A stretch of 64,000 nucleotides of DNA, taken from NCBI RefSeq assembly GCF_000258175.1, contig NZ_JH636049.1:1713482-1777481 (forward strand), in the 5' to 3' direction. The DNA is from Saccharomonospora xinjiangensis XJ-54. GTDB taxonomy: Bacteria > Actinomycetota > Actinomycetes > Mycobacteriales > Pseudonocardiaceae. Below are positions 1 to 8,169 of the stretch, one piece after another (position 1 is the stretch's first letter; each line of letters opens with the position of its first letter). The notes beneath the pieces were generated by a model, which saw nothing but the letters and a program-made list of their open reading frames with translations, was not told the origin of the DNA and did not search any database. A program made the translations under genes and the position numbers.

Positions 1-53
1 CATGCCAGCGGCAACATCTTCTGGTTCGGCCACAACTACCCCCACAAGCCGAC
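1..53 (+). pseudogene. possible interrupted fragment of a + strand gene entering from the left edge
   Basis: Frame 1 of the + strand is open from the first base. For about 18-20 codons it shows the almost complete G/C third-position bias of real genes in this genome, reading ...GNIFWFGHNYPHK... The bias collapses near position 54, exactly where the 37-bp repeat begins, and the frame then runs without a stop into the antisense of the pglW-like gene. This suggests the end of a gene cut by the junction. I do not recognise the protein, and the fragment is too short to be sure. Confidence 0.25.
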
Positions 54-90
54 GTCGCGGAACCGTTCAGATCCGGAGTGTAACGACCCA
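54..90 (+). repeat. left copy of a 37-bp direct repeat (pair with 5730-5766)
   Basis: This 37-bp stretch matches 5730-5766 at 35 of 37 positions in the same orientation; the two differences are at 71 (a/c) and 76 (g/c). In the right copy the sequence encodes the first 12-13 residues of the small helical protein on the minus strand. Here no ATG precedes it and no matching reading frame continues, so this copy looks like a stranded gene-end fragment or a boundary scar. Confidence 0.85.
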
Positions 91-148
91 GCAACCGTCC
101 CGGGGCTGGATGAGCCAACCGCCGCCCAACACCACAACCACCGGCGGT

Positions 149-3100
149 TCAGCTCGCCCGATCACACACCCGCAAGCCCTGCACGAACTCCCTGCCCAGT
201 GCCGCCCGCTCCGACTCCGTCAACGCCTCCACCCGCAACCCATCGAGCTGCGGCGCCTCTTCCGCCGACTCACCGGGACACAGCACCCACAGCCCGTGCG
301 GCAGCGCCTCGGCCGACCGCGCTGCCTGCTGCAACCCCGTCAGGAACTCGCGCCCGCCCAGGTCGGCGTAGCGGCCCACCAGATCCGCGTGGTGCAGCAG
401 CAACACCGTGCGCGCCCCGGCCTGGTCCACCAGCCGGTCCCGCAGCCGCTCCCACGCCAGCCGCACGACCCGGCGGAAACCCGGCTTCGGCTCGCCCGTC
501 CTGCCGAAGCGCTCGTCCAGCTTGCGCACCCGCTCCCAGTCCTGGTCGTACTCCACCACCAGGCCGCGAAACACCGCGAGGAACTCGCGATCCACCTGCA
601 CCGGCCGCACCGGATACCGCGACGCCAGTGCCTCCGCCGCACCCGGCAGGGCCGTGCCGCGCAACGTCAACGCCAGGAAACCACCCTGCTCCACTGACCT
701 CGCCAGTTTGTCGCGCAGCAGCTCGTGCGGGTCCAGGCCGCCGGGCCTCGGCCCGCCCGAGCTGTCGCGCGTGGTGCTCGACGACGACGCCAGGCGCGAG
801 AACTCCGGCGCAGGCGGGTAGAAGAGCTTCTTCTCCGTGTCGTACTCCAGCGGGGTGCCCGCCGCGCGCAGCGCCTCCTCCAGCCGTACATACGTGACGT
901 CGTCGGCCACCGACACCGAAGGGAACCGCGCCCGCACCTTCGCCAACAGGTCAGCCGGCGCGATACCCGTCTCCCGCCGCACACCCACCGCGGCCTGCGA
1001 CATCCGCAACGCCCGCACCAGATCCAGCGACCTCGGATACAGCTCCGACCTCGGCGACGCCGCCGCCCGCACCGACATCGCCGCCGCCAGCTCCACCAGC
1101 CGCGTGTCCGCCTGCGACGACAACCCCTTCGGCGCCCGCACCGCCCGCAGCTCGCGCACCACCACACCACGGCCCGGCAGCGGGTCCACCATCACCAGCT
1201 CGTCGGCCCGCGCGCCCAGCGCCACCGCGTAATCCGCCAGCTCAGGCGCACTCGGTTCGTCCGTTCCCGGCAACGACTCCAGCGCCACCACCACATGCTC
1301 ACCGCGCCGCAACACCGAGAACCGGGGGCCGTCCTCCGCGCCTTCCCTGCCCTCCTGCTGCCGGTCCCACGCCTCCGTGTCCACCGCCGCGCGCACCACC
1401 GCCAACGCCCTGGCCAGAGCGCGTTCCCGCGTGTCCCGCTCCGCGCCGCCATACGCGGCCTTGACGGCGGCGGCCAGCTCATAGGCCGTCATCACCCGCC
1501 CCGCTTCGGCGAGCAGCCGCACCACCTCCTCGCGCAGCGCCGCCACCCTCGGCTCGGCCGCCCACGCCGCCATCGCCTTGCGATAGTGCTGCGACACCGT
1601 CGCCTGCGTCACGCCGAGGCGAGCGGCGACCTGCGTCTGCGTCGGCCACGACAGCGCGGCAGCACCGTCCTCGCCGCCGTCGTGACCGTCGCGATCCGAG
1701 CCCTCCGGCAGTCCCAGCGTCAACCGCACCACATCGGCCTTGCGCGAACCCCGCCTGGCCTTCACCGGCAGCAGCAACGCCACCAGACCGTCGAGCGTGG
1801 CGGGGCCGTCACCGGTCTCCGGCGCGGGCCCGTCCGGTTCGGCGCGCCGCAACAGCGCGTGCGTCCACTGCTTGTGCCGCCGGTTCAGCTCGTTGCGCAC
1901 CACCTTGCCCGCGCCGCGAGCCCGGCTGATCTCATACGGCCGCACCTGCTCCAGCAACTCGCGCACCGTCGTCGCACCCAGCGACTGCGCCAGCGACACC
2001 GCCCGAGGACTCAACCCGGCAAGATCGAGTTGAGTGTCCAATGTGGCCTTGTCGGCGTGGGCGTCGCGCGTCGCCTCCAGCGTCGAACCCTCGATACCCA
2101 CCGTGCCGGGAGTGGTCAGCGGCGCGGCGGTGTCCGCCGAGGTGAACACCTCACGCCAGGCGTCCTCCATCTGCCGCAACGTGTCGAACCGGCGATTCAC
2201 GTCCCGGTGCAGCGCGCGGCGGAAGAACTCCGTCAACCCGTCCCGCAACGCCGGTTCGAACGCCTCCGCCGCCAGCACCGGTGTCTCGTCGGACGTGGTG
2301 CGCGGGTCACTCACCCCGTCACCCCACACCGGACGCTGCCCCGACGCCATCTCGTGCAAGGTCACGGCGGCCGCGTAACGCTCGGCGTGATCGTCGTAAA
2401 CGGGGCGGCGGCTCGTGCCGAGGAACGGATCGAGATACCCGCGCGTGCCCGCCGCGACATCGCGTTCGGACACATCGGCCAGCGAGAAGTCGAACAGCAT
2501 CAACTGCGTCGAGCGGTCGGCCCTGCGGTAGATGCCGAAATTGTCCGGCTTGAGATCCCGGTGCCGCACGCCCTTGCCCGCGAGGTGATCCAGCGCGGTG
2601 AACAGGTCACGACCGTAACGCTCAAGGTTGTGGTAGGTGAGCTTGCCCTCCGCGCGAAGCCACTCACCGAGCGTGGGACCGTCAGGGTCCTGGCCCCCCG
2701 CGTACTCCAGGTCGAGCACGGTGCGCCCGCCCACCTCGCGGGGACCGTCGAGCAGCTTCACCACCACGCCGCCGCCGACGAGCGCCAGCGCGCGAGCCTC
2801 CGCGTGGAGGCGCTGCGCCTTGTCGTCGTCGAGCGCCACCTTCAGCACCCGCCGCTCGACGGTGTCCGAAGCGGCGGTGTCGGTGTCGGCGGTGTCCACC
2901 TTCCTGACCAGCAACGCCCGCGCCGTGGCGCCCGTGCCGAGCACCCGCTCCACGCGCCACTGCTCGTCCACCAACTGACCAGCCGACACGGTGAGCGGGT
3001 CCACCACGGGCACCGACGACTCGGGCAGCGACTCCCACTCCGCCGCGTCCAGCCGCTTCAAGAACGCGTCGGCCGAGTCGAGGCGCTGCGCCAGATCGGT

Positions 3101-4549
3101 GCGGGTGGCGTCGAACACCAGCGCATCGAGTGCGTCGGAGATTCCGTCCGCCACCGCATACGGGTGCAGGCCGTGGCTTTCGGCCAACCGCTCGATGAGC
3201 CCGCTGCGCTGACCGGCAGGCGGCCTTCCGGTGAGGATCAGAAACGACACCGCACCCAGGCCGAAAACGTCGAGATCCACCGGGTCGGCGTGCGGGGCGA
3301 ACTCCGGAGCCAAATACACCTCGGCCGAGTTCGCCAGATGCTCGCGCGTCAACGACGTCTTGCCCACAGTGGACAGTGACGTGGTGTCGAAGTCACGCGC
3401 GGCGGCCTGCCAGTCGGTGATCCGCAACACCGGGTCGGAGCCGTCGTCCTTCGCCGACACCCACACCGACCGCGCCGACAGCGCACGGTGGTAGAGGGAG
3501 CGGTGGTGCGCGTATTGGACTGCCTCGGCGAGCTGGCGCACCAGATCGAGGCGCGTGTCGATGCTGAGGTTCTCGCCGTGCACGTCGAGGTAGGAGTCCA
3601 GGCGCAGATCCGACGCGTCGTGGCGGAAGAGGATCGCGGGGCCGCCCTGATGTTCCCTGATCTGCACGGCCTGCGCGATGCCGCGATGAGTGATGCCCTG
3701 CAACACCTGGTACTCGCGCCGCGCCGCCCGCTCCACCGACTGCCGCCGCTCCTCCACGGCCTGCTGCTCGGTGAGGTAGATACGCACCCGGCCCTGCTCG
3801 TGCACGAGGCTTGTGCGCTCCGCGAGCCGGTCCTCCCAGGTGGGCCCCGCGTCGAGCACCTCGTTGGCGAGCACCCAATCGTCGCCGAACCGCAGGTGAG
3901 CCACGGAAGCCCGGATGCCGATCCGCTCCAGCAGTCTCGGAAGCACATAGCGGGAGAATTCGGGGCTGATGCGCTGCTGCTCCCGCTGCGGCGGCCGTGA
4001 CAGCAGGTCACGCCAAATCCAGTCGAGGCCCTCGACCTGCTCGTCCCTGCCGTAGACGCGGGTGCGCTGCACCTCGTCGAGTTCCGCCACCAGACCGGGT
4101 GCGGACAGGAAGATCGCGGGCTCGATGCGGGGAATCCGGCCGGAAAAGTGGTTCTGTTTGGCCGCCCATTCCAGGCGGCCCTTGAGTTCCTTGCACTTGA
4201 GATCGGTGAGGTGCAGCGGGTTGCGCAGCGTCCGGGGCCGCCGCACGCCCTCCCTGAAGAAACTCCACGTCTCGCCGCTGTTCACCACACGTCCGGTGTG
4301 ACCCTTGAGTTCCAGCAAGTAAAGGCCACCGGGAACGGCGATCAGCAGATCGCACTCGTTGACGCGGCCGGACGCCGCGGTGAAGGAGAACGTCGCCCAC
4401 GCGCGATACGGCTCGGCCTGCGGCATCAACCTGCGGATGTGGTCGAGCCCGTCCTGTTCCCAGGGATACGGAGACGTCCGCTCCTGACGCCACCTCTCGA
4501 CCGGAGGCGGCGGAGCGGGCTTCGGAGCCGGGCCCCGGCCGTCGGACAT
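149..4549 (-). CDS. pglW: PglW-like NERD / double Ser-Thr kinase protein (BREX type 2 family)
   Basis: This is a 1,466-residue cytoplasmic protein. Residues about 30-200 form a NERD domain (DLLIAV..GLYLLELKGHTG). A degenerate kinase-like domain follows at about 220-500 (YHRALSARSVW in place of the HRD loop). A second kinase domain at about 530-810 keeps HRDLKPDNFG but has DFS in place of DFG. A helix-hairpin-helix-like stretch comes next, then a helix-turn-helix (about 1,000-1,030, TQTQVAARLGVTQATVS), and a C-terminal region with an LLLHHADL core. This order and length match PglW of the type 2 BREX phage-defence system, where PglW is usually co-transcribed with the methylase gene pglX. The ATG at 4549 was chosen over an upstream GTG because GGGAGGAAGG sits 7-8 bases ahead of it. 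No pglX start is visible in the 148 bases downstream, so partner genes must lie beyond the left edge or be absent. Confidence 0.8.
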   Translation of the reverse strand: MSDGRGPAPKPAPPPPVERWRQERTSPYPWEQDGLDHIRRLMPQAEPYRAWATFSFTAASGRVNECDLLIAVPGGLYLLELKGHTGRVVNSGETWSFFREGVRRPRTLRNPLHLTDLKCKELKGRLEWAAKQNHFSGRIPRIEPAIFLSAPGLVAELDEVQRTRVYGRDEQVEGLDWIWRDLLSRPPQREQQRISPEFSRYVLPRLLERIGIRASVAHLRFGDDWVLANEVLDAGPTWEDRLAERTSLVHEQGRVRIYLTEQQAVEERRQSVERAARREYQVLQGITHRGIAQAVQIREHQGGPAILFRHDASDLRLDSYLDVHGENLSIDTRLDLVRQLAEAVQYAHHRSLYHRALSARSVWVSAKDDGSDPVLRITDWQAAARDFDTTSLSTVGKTSLTREHLANSAEVYLAPEFAPHADPVDLDVFGLGAVSFLILTGRPPAGQRSGLIERLAESHGLHPYAVADGISDALDALVFDATRTDLAQRLDSADAFLKRLDAAEWESLPESSVPVVDPLTVSAGQLVDEQWRVERVLGTGATARALLVRKVDTADTDTAASDTVERRVLKVALDDDKAQRLHAEARALALVGGGVVVKLLDGPREVGGRTVLDLEYAGGQDPDGPTLGEWLRAEGKLTYHNLERYGRDLFTALDHLAGKGVRHRDLKPDNFGIYRRADRSTQLMLFDFSLADVSERDVAAGTRGYLDPFLGTSRRPVYDDHAERYAAAVTLHEMASGQRPVWGDGVSDPRTTSDETPVLAAEAFEPALRDGLTEFFRRALHRDVNRRFDTLRQMEDAWREVFTSADTAAPLTTPGTVGIEGSTLEATRDAHADKATLDTQLDLAGLSPRAVSLAQSLGATTVRELLEQVRPYEISRARGAGKVVRNELNRRHKQWTHALLRRAEPDGPAPETGDGPATLDGLVALLLPVKARRGSRKADVVRLTLGLPEGSDRDGHDGGEDGAAALSWPTQTQVAARLGVTQATVSQHYRKAMAAWAAEPRVAALREEVVRLLAEAGRVMTAYELAAAVKAAYGGAERDTRERALARALAVVRAAVDTEAWDRQQEGREGAEDGPRFSVLRRGEHVVVALESLPGTDEPSAPELADYAVALGARADELVMVDPLPGRGVVVRELRAVRAPKGLSSQADTRLVELAAAMSVRAAASPRSELYPRSLDLVRALRMSQAAVGVRRETGIAPADLLAKVRARFPSVSVADDVTYVRLEEALRAAGTPLEYDTEKKLFYPPAPEFSRLASSSSTTRDSSGGPRPGGLDPHELLRDKLARSVEQGGFLALTLRGTALPGAAEALASRYPVRPVQVDREFLAVFRGLVVEYDQDWERVRKLDERFGRTGEPKPGFRRVVRLAWERLRDRLVDQAGARTVLLLHHADLVGRYADLGGREFLTGLQQAARSAEALPHGLWVLCPGESAEEAPQLDGLRVEALTESERAALGREFVQGLRVCDRAS

Positions 4550-4590
4550 CGGCGCACCTTCCTCCCGGATCACAGCGACGCGGTGATCCT

Positions 4591-4615
4591 ACCGCCGTCA
4601 CCGCGCGGTGGCGGT
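4591..4615 (-). terminator. hairpin between the DUF3558 gene and the pglW-like gene
   Basis: ACCGCC and ACCG on the left pair with CGGTGGCGGT on the right, with a 3-nt bulge and a very short loop. It lies just downstream of the lipoprotein stop and 42 bases before the pglW-like start. It may terminate the lipoprotein transcript or separate it from pglW. There is no U-tract. Confidence 0.35.
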
Positions 4616-4659
4616 CAGTAGCGATCAATCCGCGCGCCCCGACGTCACGGCCCGCGCGG

Positions 4660-5235
4660 CTACGAAGGAACGTCAGGCAAGCGGGGCTCGACCAACCGGG
4701 CAACATCCTCAGCAATCGGGCAGGTCACATCCACGCTGGGCAAGCCGTTAACACTCACATCAATGCGCGAAGAGTCGTCAATTTCCATGGCAACGGTGCA
4801 GTCCCCGACACTCATGTTCGCCGACTGGACAGCATTCCGTTCACCCACAGCGGATTCGGTTACTTTGCCGCCCGCATCGGCCACGCTTTCAATCCCCTGC
4901 GAATCTCTCACGTTGAGTGCGACAACGAAACCTTGATGCCCACCCCTGGCGCTCCGCTGGTAAACACAGGACCGCGCTCCCCCAAGCTCCCTCCTGCCTG
5001 CGTCAATGAACTCTCCATGTGGTTTGAGCTCCTCGACAGAGAGCAACTCGCACGGGTCAACGGACAAGCTGAGCGACTCTCCCGGCGCTGGTTCTACCGA
5101 TCCGGAACTTTTTTGCTGTTGGCTCGACTCAACTCGTGGCTCCGCGCTTCCATGCTCCGTAGCGGAACAGCCGACGAGACCAAGCAAAGCCAGTGCAGAA
5201 ATTGCGACCTTACAGAGAAGGTTCATCGGATGCAT
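4660..5235 (-). CDS. DUF3558 family lipoprotein
   Basis: This is a 191-residue secreted lipoprotein. The N-terminus has a short charged start, a hydrophobic segment and a lipobox LVGC, so the mature protein would begin at the lipidated cysteine about 19-22 residues in. It is followed by a Ser/Glu-rich linker and a DUF3558 domain with its usual start (DPCELLS) and paired cysteines (ARSCVY, DCTVAM, VTCPIA). DUF3558 proteins are common actinobacterial cell-envelope lipoproteins of unknown function. The open frame extends upstream to 5322, but that would overlap the preceding gene and bury the signal peptide. The ATG at 5235 follows the upstream stop by 13 bases and has a GAGG motif. The GC content here is visibly lower than in the neighbours, hinting at transfer. 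Confidence 0.8.
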   Translation of the reverse strand: MHPMNLLCKVAISALALLGLVGCSATEHGSAEPRVESSQQQKSSGSVEPAPGESLSLSVDPCELLSVEELKPHGEFIDAGRRELGGARSCVYQRSARGGHQGFVVALNVRDSQGIESVADAGGKVTESAVGERNAVQSANMSVGDCTVAMEIDDSSRIDVSVNGLPSVDVTCPIAEDVARLVEPRLPDVPS

Positions 5236-5248
5236 GATTGTCAAGACC

Positions 5249-5767
5249 TCAATCTCGCGACAACGAATCTCGCGCTTCTTCTTCCTGCTCCTGATATCTT
5301 CCAGAAGCAATCCGAAGTGCATCCCGACTACGTTCGAGAATCACTCGAAGCTGCTTCAACGCAAGGCGCGCCGAACCGTCTCCATTCGCCGATTTGTGCA
5401 GGTGCTCAGCAGCAAGTTTGCCGTAATCATGGTTTCCGAGATTCGGCGCGTAGTCGAAGGCAACAAGTTCACTGTCGAGTAGGTTCACCCTGTCGATGAA
5501 TTCTTCCATCACCTCGATGAGCGGGTCAGCTGCTTCTTTCGTGACAGTGAAGCCACCGGACTTAGCCGAGGCGACCAGCCGATCGGCGGAGCGGGTTACC
5601 TCCATCATCGATTCGACGCCCATCGACTTCTTCAGGGCCGACACTGCACTCACTAAGGACCCGCCAGGAGCCACCGAAGCAGCGCCGGTCGCAATCTCCA
5701 TGGGATCAGGCATGATCTCCCCAGCCACCGTCGCGGAACCGTTCAGCTCCGCAGTGTAACGACCCAT
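5249..5767 (-). CDS. small helical protein upstream of the DUF3558 lipoprotein, unknown function
   Basis: This is a 172-residue soluble protein with no signal peptide or membrane segment. It is predicted mostly helical, with an Ala/Ser-rich first third and a charged C-terminus (QEQEEEARDSL) that could form a coiled coil. I do not recognise a family. Genes of this size often precede DUF3558 lipoproteins in Pseudonocardiaceae, and a link to type VII-like secretion is possible but not shown here. It sits 13 bases upstream of the lipoprotein and probably shares its transcript. Its first 13 codons are the right copy of the 37-bp direct repeat. A 14-bp perfect palindrome lies just ahead of the start codon. 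Confidence 0.65.
   Translation of the reverse strand: MGRYTAELNGSATVAGEIMPDPMEIATGAASVAPGGSLVSAVSALKKSMGVESMMEVTRSADRLVASAKSGGFTVTKEAADPLIEVMEEFIDRVNLLDSELVAFDYAPNLGNHDYGKLAAEHLHKSANGDGSARLALKQLRVILERSRDALRIASGRYQEQEEEARDSLSRD
5730..5766 (+). repeat. right copy of the 37-bp direct repeat
   Basis: This copy matches 54-90 at 35 of 37 positions in the same orientation, 5,676 bases away. It overlaps codons 1-13 of the minus-strand helical protein gene. Together the two copies bracket the pglW-like gene, the lipoprotein and the helical protein. Confidence 0.85.
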
Positions 5768-5770
5768 GCT

Positions 5771-5784
5771 CCGCTTCGAAGCGG
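5771..5784. promoter_or_regulatory. 14-bp perfect palindrome at the start of the helical protein gene
   Basis: CCGCTTCGAAGCGG is a perfect palindrome lying 3 bases upstream of the minus-strand ATG at 5767, over the expected ribosome binding site. It could be a repressor operator or an mRNA hairpin that limits translation. The left repeat copy has no counterpart of it. Confidence 0.4.
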
Positions 5785-5850
5785 GTTCCGGGAACTGCTA
5801 CACACGCTGCCGTAGCTGACTGCGCACTACACCGTCGCGGCCCCTGCGCC

Positions 5851-6648
5851 TCATACGTCGTACGTCGCCGTCAGCGGCGCGTGGTCCGACCAGCGCGCGT
5901 CGTAGCTGGCCGCGCGCTCCACCACCATCGACGTGCAGCGCTCGGCCAGGCCCGGCGTGGCCACGTGGTAGTCGATGCGCCAGCCGGAGTCGTTGTCGAA
6001 CGCCCTGCCCCGGTACGACCACCACGTGTACGGGCCGGGGCCTTCCGGGTCGAGCCGGCGTTGCACGTCCACATAGCCGAGTTCGTCGAACACCCGGCTC
6101 AGCCACGCGCGTTCCTCGGGGAGGAAACCCGAGTTCTTGCGGTTGGTCTTCCAGTTCTTCAGATCCAGCTCGGTGTGGGCGATGTTCCAGTCGCCGCACA
6201 CCAGGACTTCCCGGTTCTCCGACGCCGCCTTGTCGCGCACCGTTTCCAGATACGGCAGGAAGGCCGCCATGAACCGTTCCTTCTCGTCCTGCCTCGGCGT
6301 GCCCACGTCACCGCTCGGCAGGTACAGGCTCGCCACGACCACACCGGGCAGCCACATCTCGGCGTAGCGGCCGCTGTCCTCGAACTCCGCCTCGCCGAAA
6401 CCGATGCGCACGCTCTCGGGTTCGACGCGACTGTAAAGGGACACGCCGTTGCGGCCCTTCGTCGCGGACGGCGCGTGCACGGTGTGCCAGCCGCTCGGCT
6501 CCCGCAACTCGGCGGTCAGGCTGTCCGGCTCGGCCCTCACCTCCTGACACGCCACGACGTCGGCGGGCGTGGTGGCGAGCCACTCCGTGAAGCCCTTCTT
6601 GGCTGCGGCCCTCAGGCCGTTGACGTTAACGGTGGAGACGGTGAGCAC
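5851..6648 (-). CDS. xth: exodeoxyribonuclease III
   Basis: This 265-residue cytoplasmic DNA-repair nuclease belongs to the endonuclease/exonuclease/phosphatase fold. It would cut at abasic sites and remove 3' blocks. Visible family motifs are NVNGLRAA with the metal-binding Asn near residue 8, the metal ligand Glu in CQEVR, YLPSG, the GDWNIAHTELDLKN block with catalytic Asp and Asn, WRIDYH, and the terminal SDHAPL with the catalytic His. The length is normal for XthA. It stands alone between the helical protein (opposite flank about 80 bases away) and the SH3b protein. Confidence 0.93.
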   Translation of the reverse strand: MLTVSTVNVNGLRAAAKKGFTEWLATTPADVVACQEVRAEPDSLTAELREPSGWHTVHAPSATKGRNGVSLYSRVEPESVRIGFGEAEFEDSGRYAEMWLPGVVVASLYLPSGDVGTPRQDEKERFMAAFLPYLETVRDKAASENREVLVCGDWNIAHTELDLKNWKTNRKNSGFLPEERAWLSRVFDELGYVDVQRRLDPEGPGPYTWWSYRGRAFDNDSGWRIDYHVATPGLAERCTSMVVERAASYDARWSDHAPLTATYDV

Positions 6649-6736
6649 GCCTCGCAGGCTACCCCGGCACCCTCCCGCAGCGGCCTGGCGCGGGAGTGGT
6701 GGGCGGGCGAACTCACAACCCCTGCCCCGGCCGTGT

Positions 6737-7057
6737 TCAGTCGCAGTCGGCGCCGTCCACCGGTTTCAGGTAGTCGTCGGAGGCCCACTCGCCGTCGCCG
6801 ATCTTGCGGAAGCCGTCGCGCGTCTCCGTGGTGGCGTCGATCTCGGCGTCCTGACGTAGCTTGCCGACCACGTCGTGGTCACTGCCCGGCCCCGACCGCA
6901 CGTTGAGGACGTCGGCCGTGACGACGACCGTGCACGCCGCCCGCTGTTCAGGGGCGCCGCCGTTCTCGGCGTCGGATCTGCGTTGCTCCGCGCCCGTCGT
7001 GTAGATCACCGCCAGACCGAAGGCCACGCCGACGACGATCAGACCTCGCTTCAACAC
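6737..7057 (-). CDS. membrane-anchored bacterial SH3 (SH3b) domain protein
   Basis: This 106-residue protein has one N-terminal hydrophobic segment (about residues 5-20, GLIVVGVAFGLAVIY) followed by an extracytoplasmic SH3b domain (VLNVRSGPGSDHDVVGKL...GWASDDYL). Two cysteines frame the domain and may form a disulfide. SH3b domains usually bind cell-wall peptides. The frame opens at 7084, but the GTG at 7057 has GAGGAG seven bases ahead and puts the positive charge directly before the membrane segment. It is probably a monocistronic envelope protein. Confidence 0.75.
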   Translation of the reverse strand: MLKRGLIVVGVAFGLAVIYTTGAEQRRSDAENGGAPEQRAACTVVVTADVLNVRSGPGSDHDVVGKLRQDAEIDATTETRDGFRKIGDGEWASDDYLKPVDGADCD

Positions 7058-7158
7058 GCCAACACTCCTCGCGCGCGGCGACACGGACTGCCCTGGAGAC
7101 TAGGGAGTTCGCGGGCGCTGTGACAGACCCGTGCGGAGGAACCCGCGTCCCACACCAC

Positions 7159-8169
7159 TCACTGAGCGTGAACCGCACCGGTGGTGGCGTAGCGCGCGGG
7201 ATCGGCGGCGAACGTCTCGGCACACCCCGAGCCGCAGAAGTAGTACGGCTGCCCCTCGTGACTGACGTGCGGCGTGGACGGGCTGACAGCGACCGTCATC
7301 CCACAGACCGGGTCAACAGCCTCGACGACCTCAACGGCTCCAACGGCTGAGCCTGCCCCGGCGGCGTCAACAGCCTCGGCGGCTTCCACAGCCTCGGCAC
7401 CGCGCGACGATCCGGCGCGCTCAGGTCCGGACGGCGAACGGGCTCGCCGTGAACGGGTCGCCAGCAACTCCGCGTACACCGACAATGCGATCTCCTGCGG
7501 GGTGCGGGCGCCGAGGTCGAGCCCAGCAGGGGTGTGAATGCGGTCGGCACCCGGTTCGCCGAGGTCGGTGAGCACAGAGACCACGGCACTACCCCGGCGC
7601 GGGCTCGCCACGAGCCCGACATAACCGACCCCCGCCCGCAACGCCGCGGCGAGCACGCGCTCCTCGTCCCTGCCGTGAGAGGCCACCACGACGGCCTCGG
7701 TGGCGGCGGCGAACTCGGGATCTGCCCCACAGGAGCGCACGTCGTAGCCGAGCACCTCACCGACCTCCGCCAGCGCCCTCGCGATGGGGGACTCCCCGAA
7801 CACCGCCACCAGCGGCGGAGGCAGCCTCGGTTCGAGGAAGATGTCCACCGCGCCGCCGGAAAGACACGGGTTCGCCACGGTGATCGTCCCCTCGTCGTCG
7901 GCGCCCGCCGATACGGGATCGGGTGTCACGCGCAGCACAGCCGCCTCCCCCGACGCCAGCGCCCGCAGCCCCTCCAGTCGCACGGTGGACTCGGTGCACA
8001 CCCCGCCGACGAAACCCTCCACGGTGCCGTCGGGCAACACCAGCGCGCGATCACCCGGCGTCGCGCTCGTGGGCCTTCGCGCCCGCACCACCGTGGCGAG
8101 CACGAACGGCGTGCGCTGCGCGTGCAGTTCCTCGGCACGGGCGAGCAGTGTCCGCGCAAGGTCGCTCAT
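7159..8169 (-). CDS. XdhC/CoxI family protein fused to a C-terminal YHS metal-binding domain
   Basis: This is a 336-residue protein. Residues 1-240 are an XdhC/CoxI domain: an N-terminal XdhC segment with conserved FVGGVCTE and NPCLSGG cysteine motifs, then a Rossmann-like part with VAVFGESPIA. XdhC proteins bind and sulfurate molybdenum cofactor for insertion into xanthine dehydrogenase-type enzymes. A low-complexity Ala/Glu/Val linker (about 245-283) leads to a YHS domain (285-327) with DPVCGM and FCGSGC. YHS domains are found in copper and heavy-metal handling proteins. The start ATG overlaps the coxL stop (ATGA), so the gene is the last of the cox operon. The fusion suggests a maturation factor handling both Mo cofactor and copper; that role is inferred. 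Confidence 0.85.
   Translation of the reverse strand: MSDLARTLLARAEELHAQRTPFVLATVVRARRPTSATPGDRALVLPDGTVEGFVGGVCTESTVRLEGLRALASGEAAVLRVTPDPVSAGADDEGTITVANPCLSGGAVDIFLEPRLPPPLVAVFGESPIARALAEVGEVLGYDVRSCGADPEFAAATEAVVVASHGRDEERVLAAALRAGVGYVGLVASPRRGSAVVSVLTDLGEPGADRIHTPAGLDLGARTPQEIALSVYAELLATRSRRARSPSGPERAGSSRGAEAVEAAEAVDAAGAGSAVGAVEVVEAVDPVCGMTVAVSPSTPHVSHEGQPYYFCGSGCAETFAADPARYATTGAVHAQ

Noticed and set aside
54..90. tRNA-derived attachment site
   Set aside because: The repeat does not fold into a T-arm and acceptor stem, and it encodes a protein start in the right copy.
1..148. Start of pglX downstream of the pglW-like gene
   Set aside because: All three minus frames lack a start with PglX-like sequence here; two contain stops.
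725..3379. 884-codon + strand open frame opposite the pglW-like gene
   Set aside because: It is Arg/Gln/His-rich with no recognisable domains and lies antisense to a strong multidomain protein; high GC creates such shadows.
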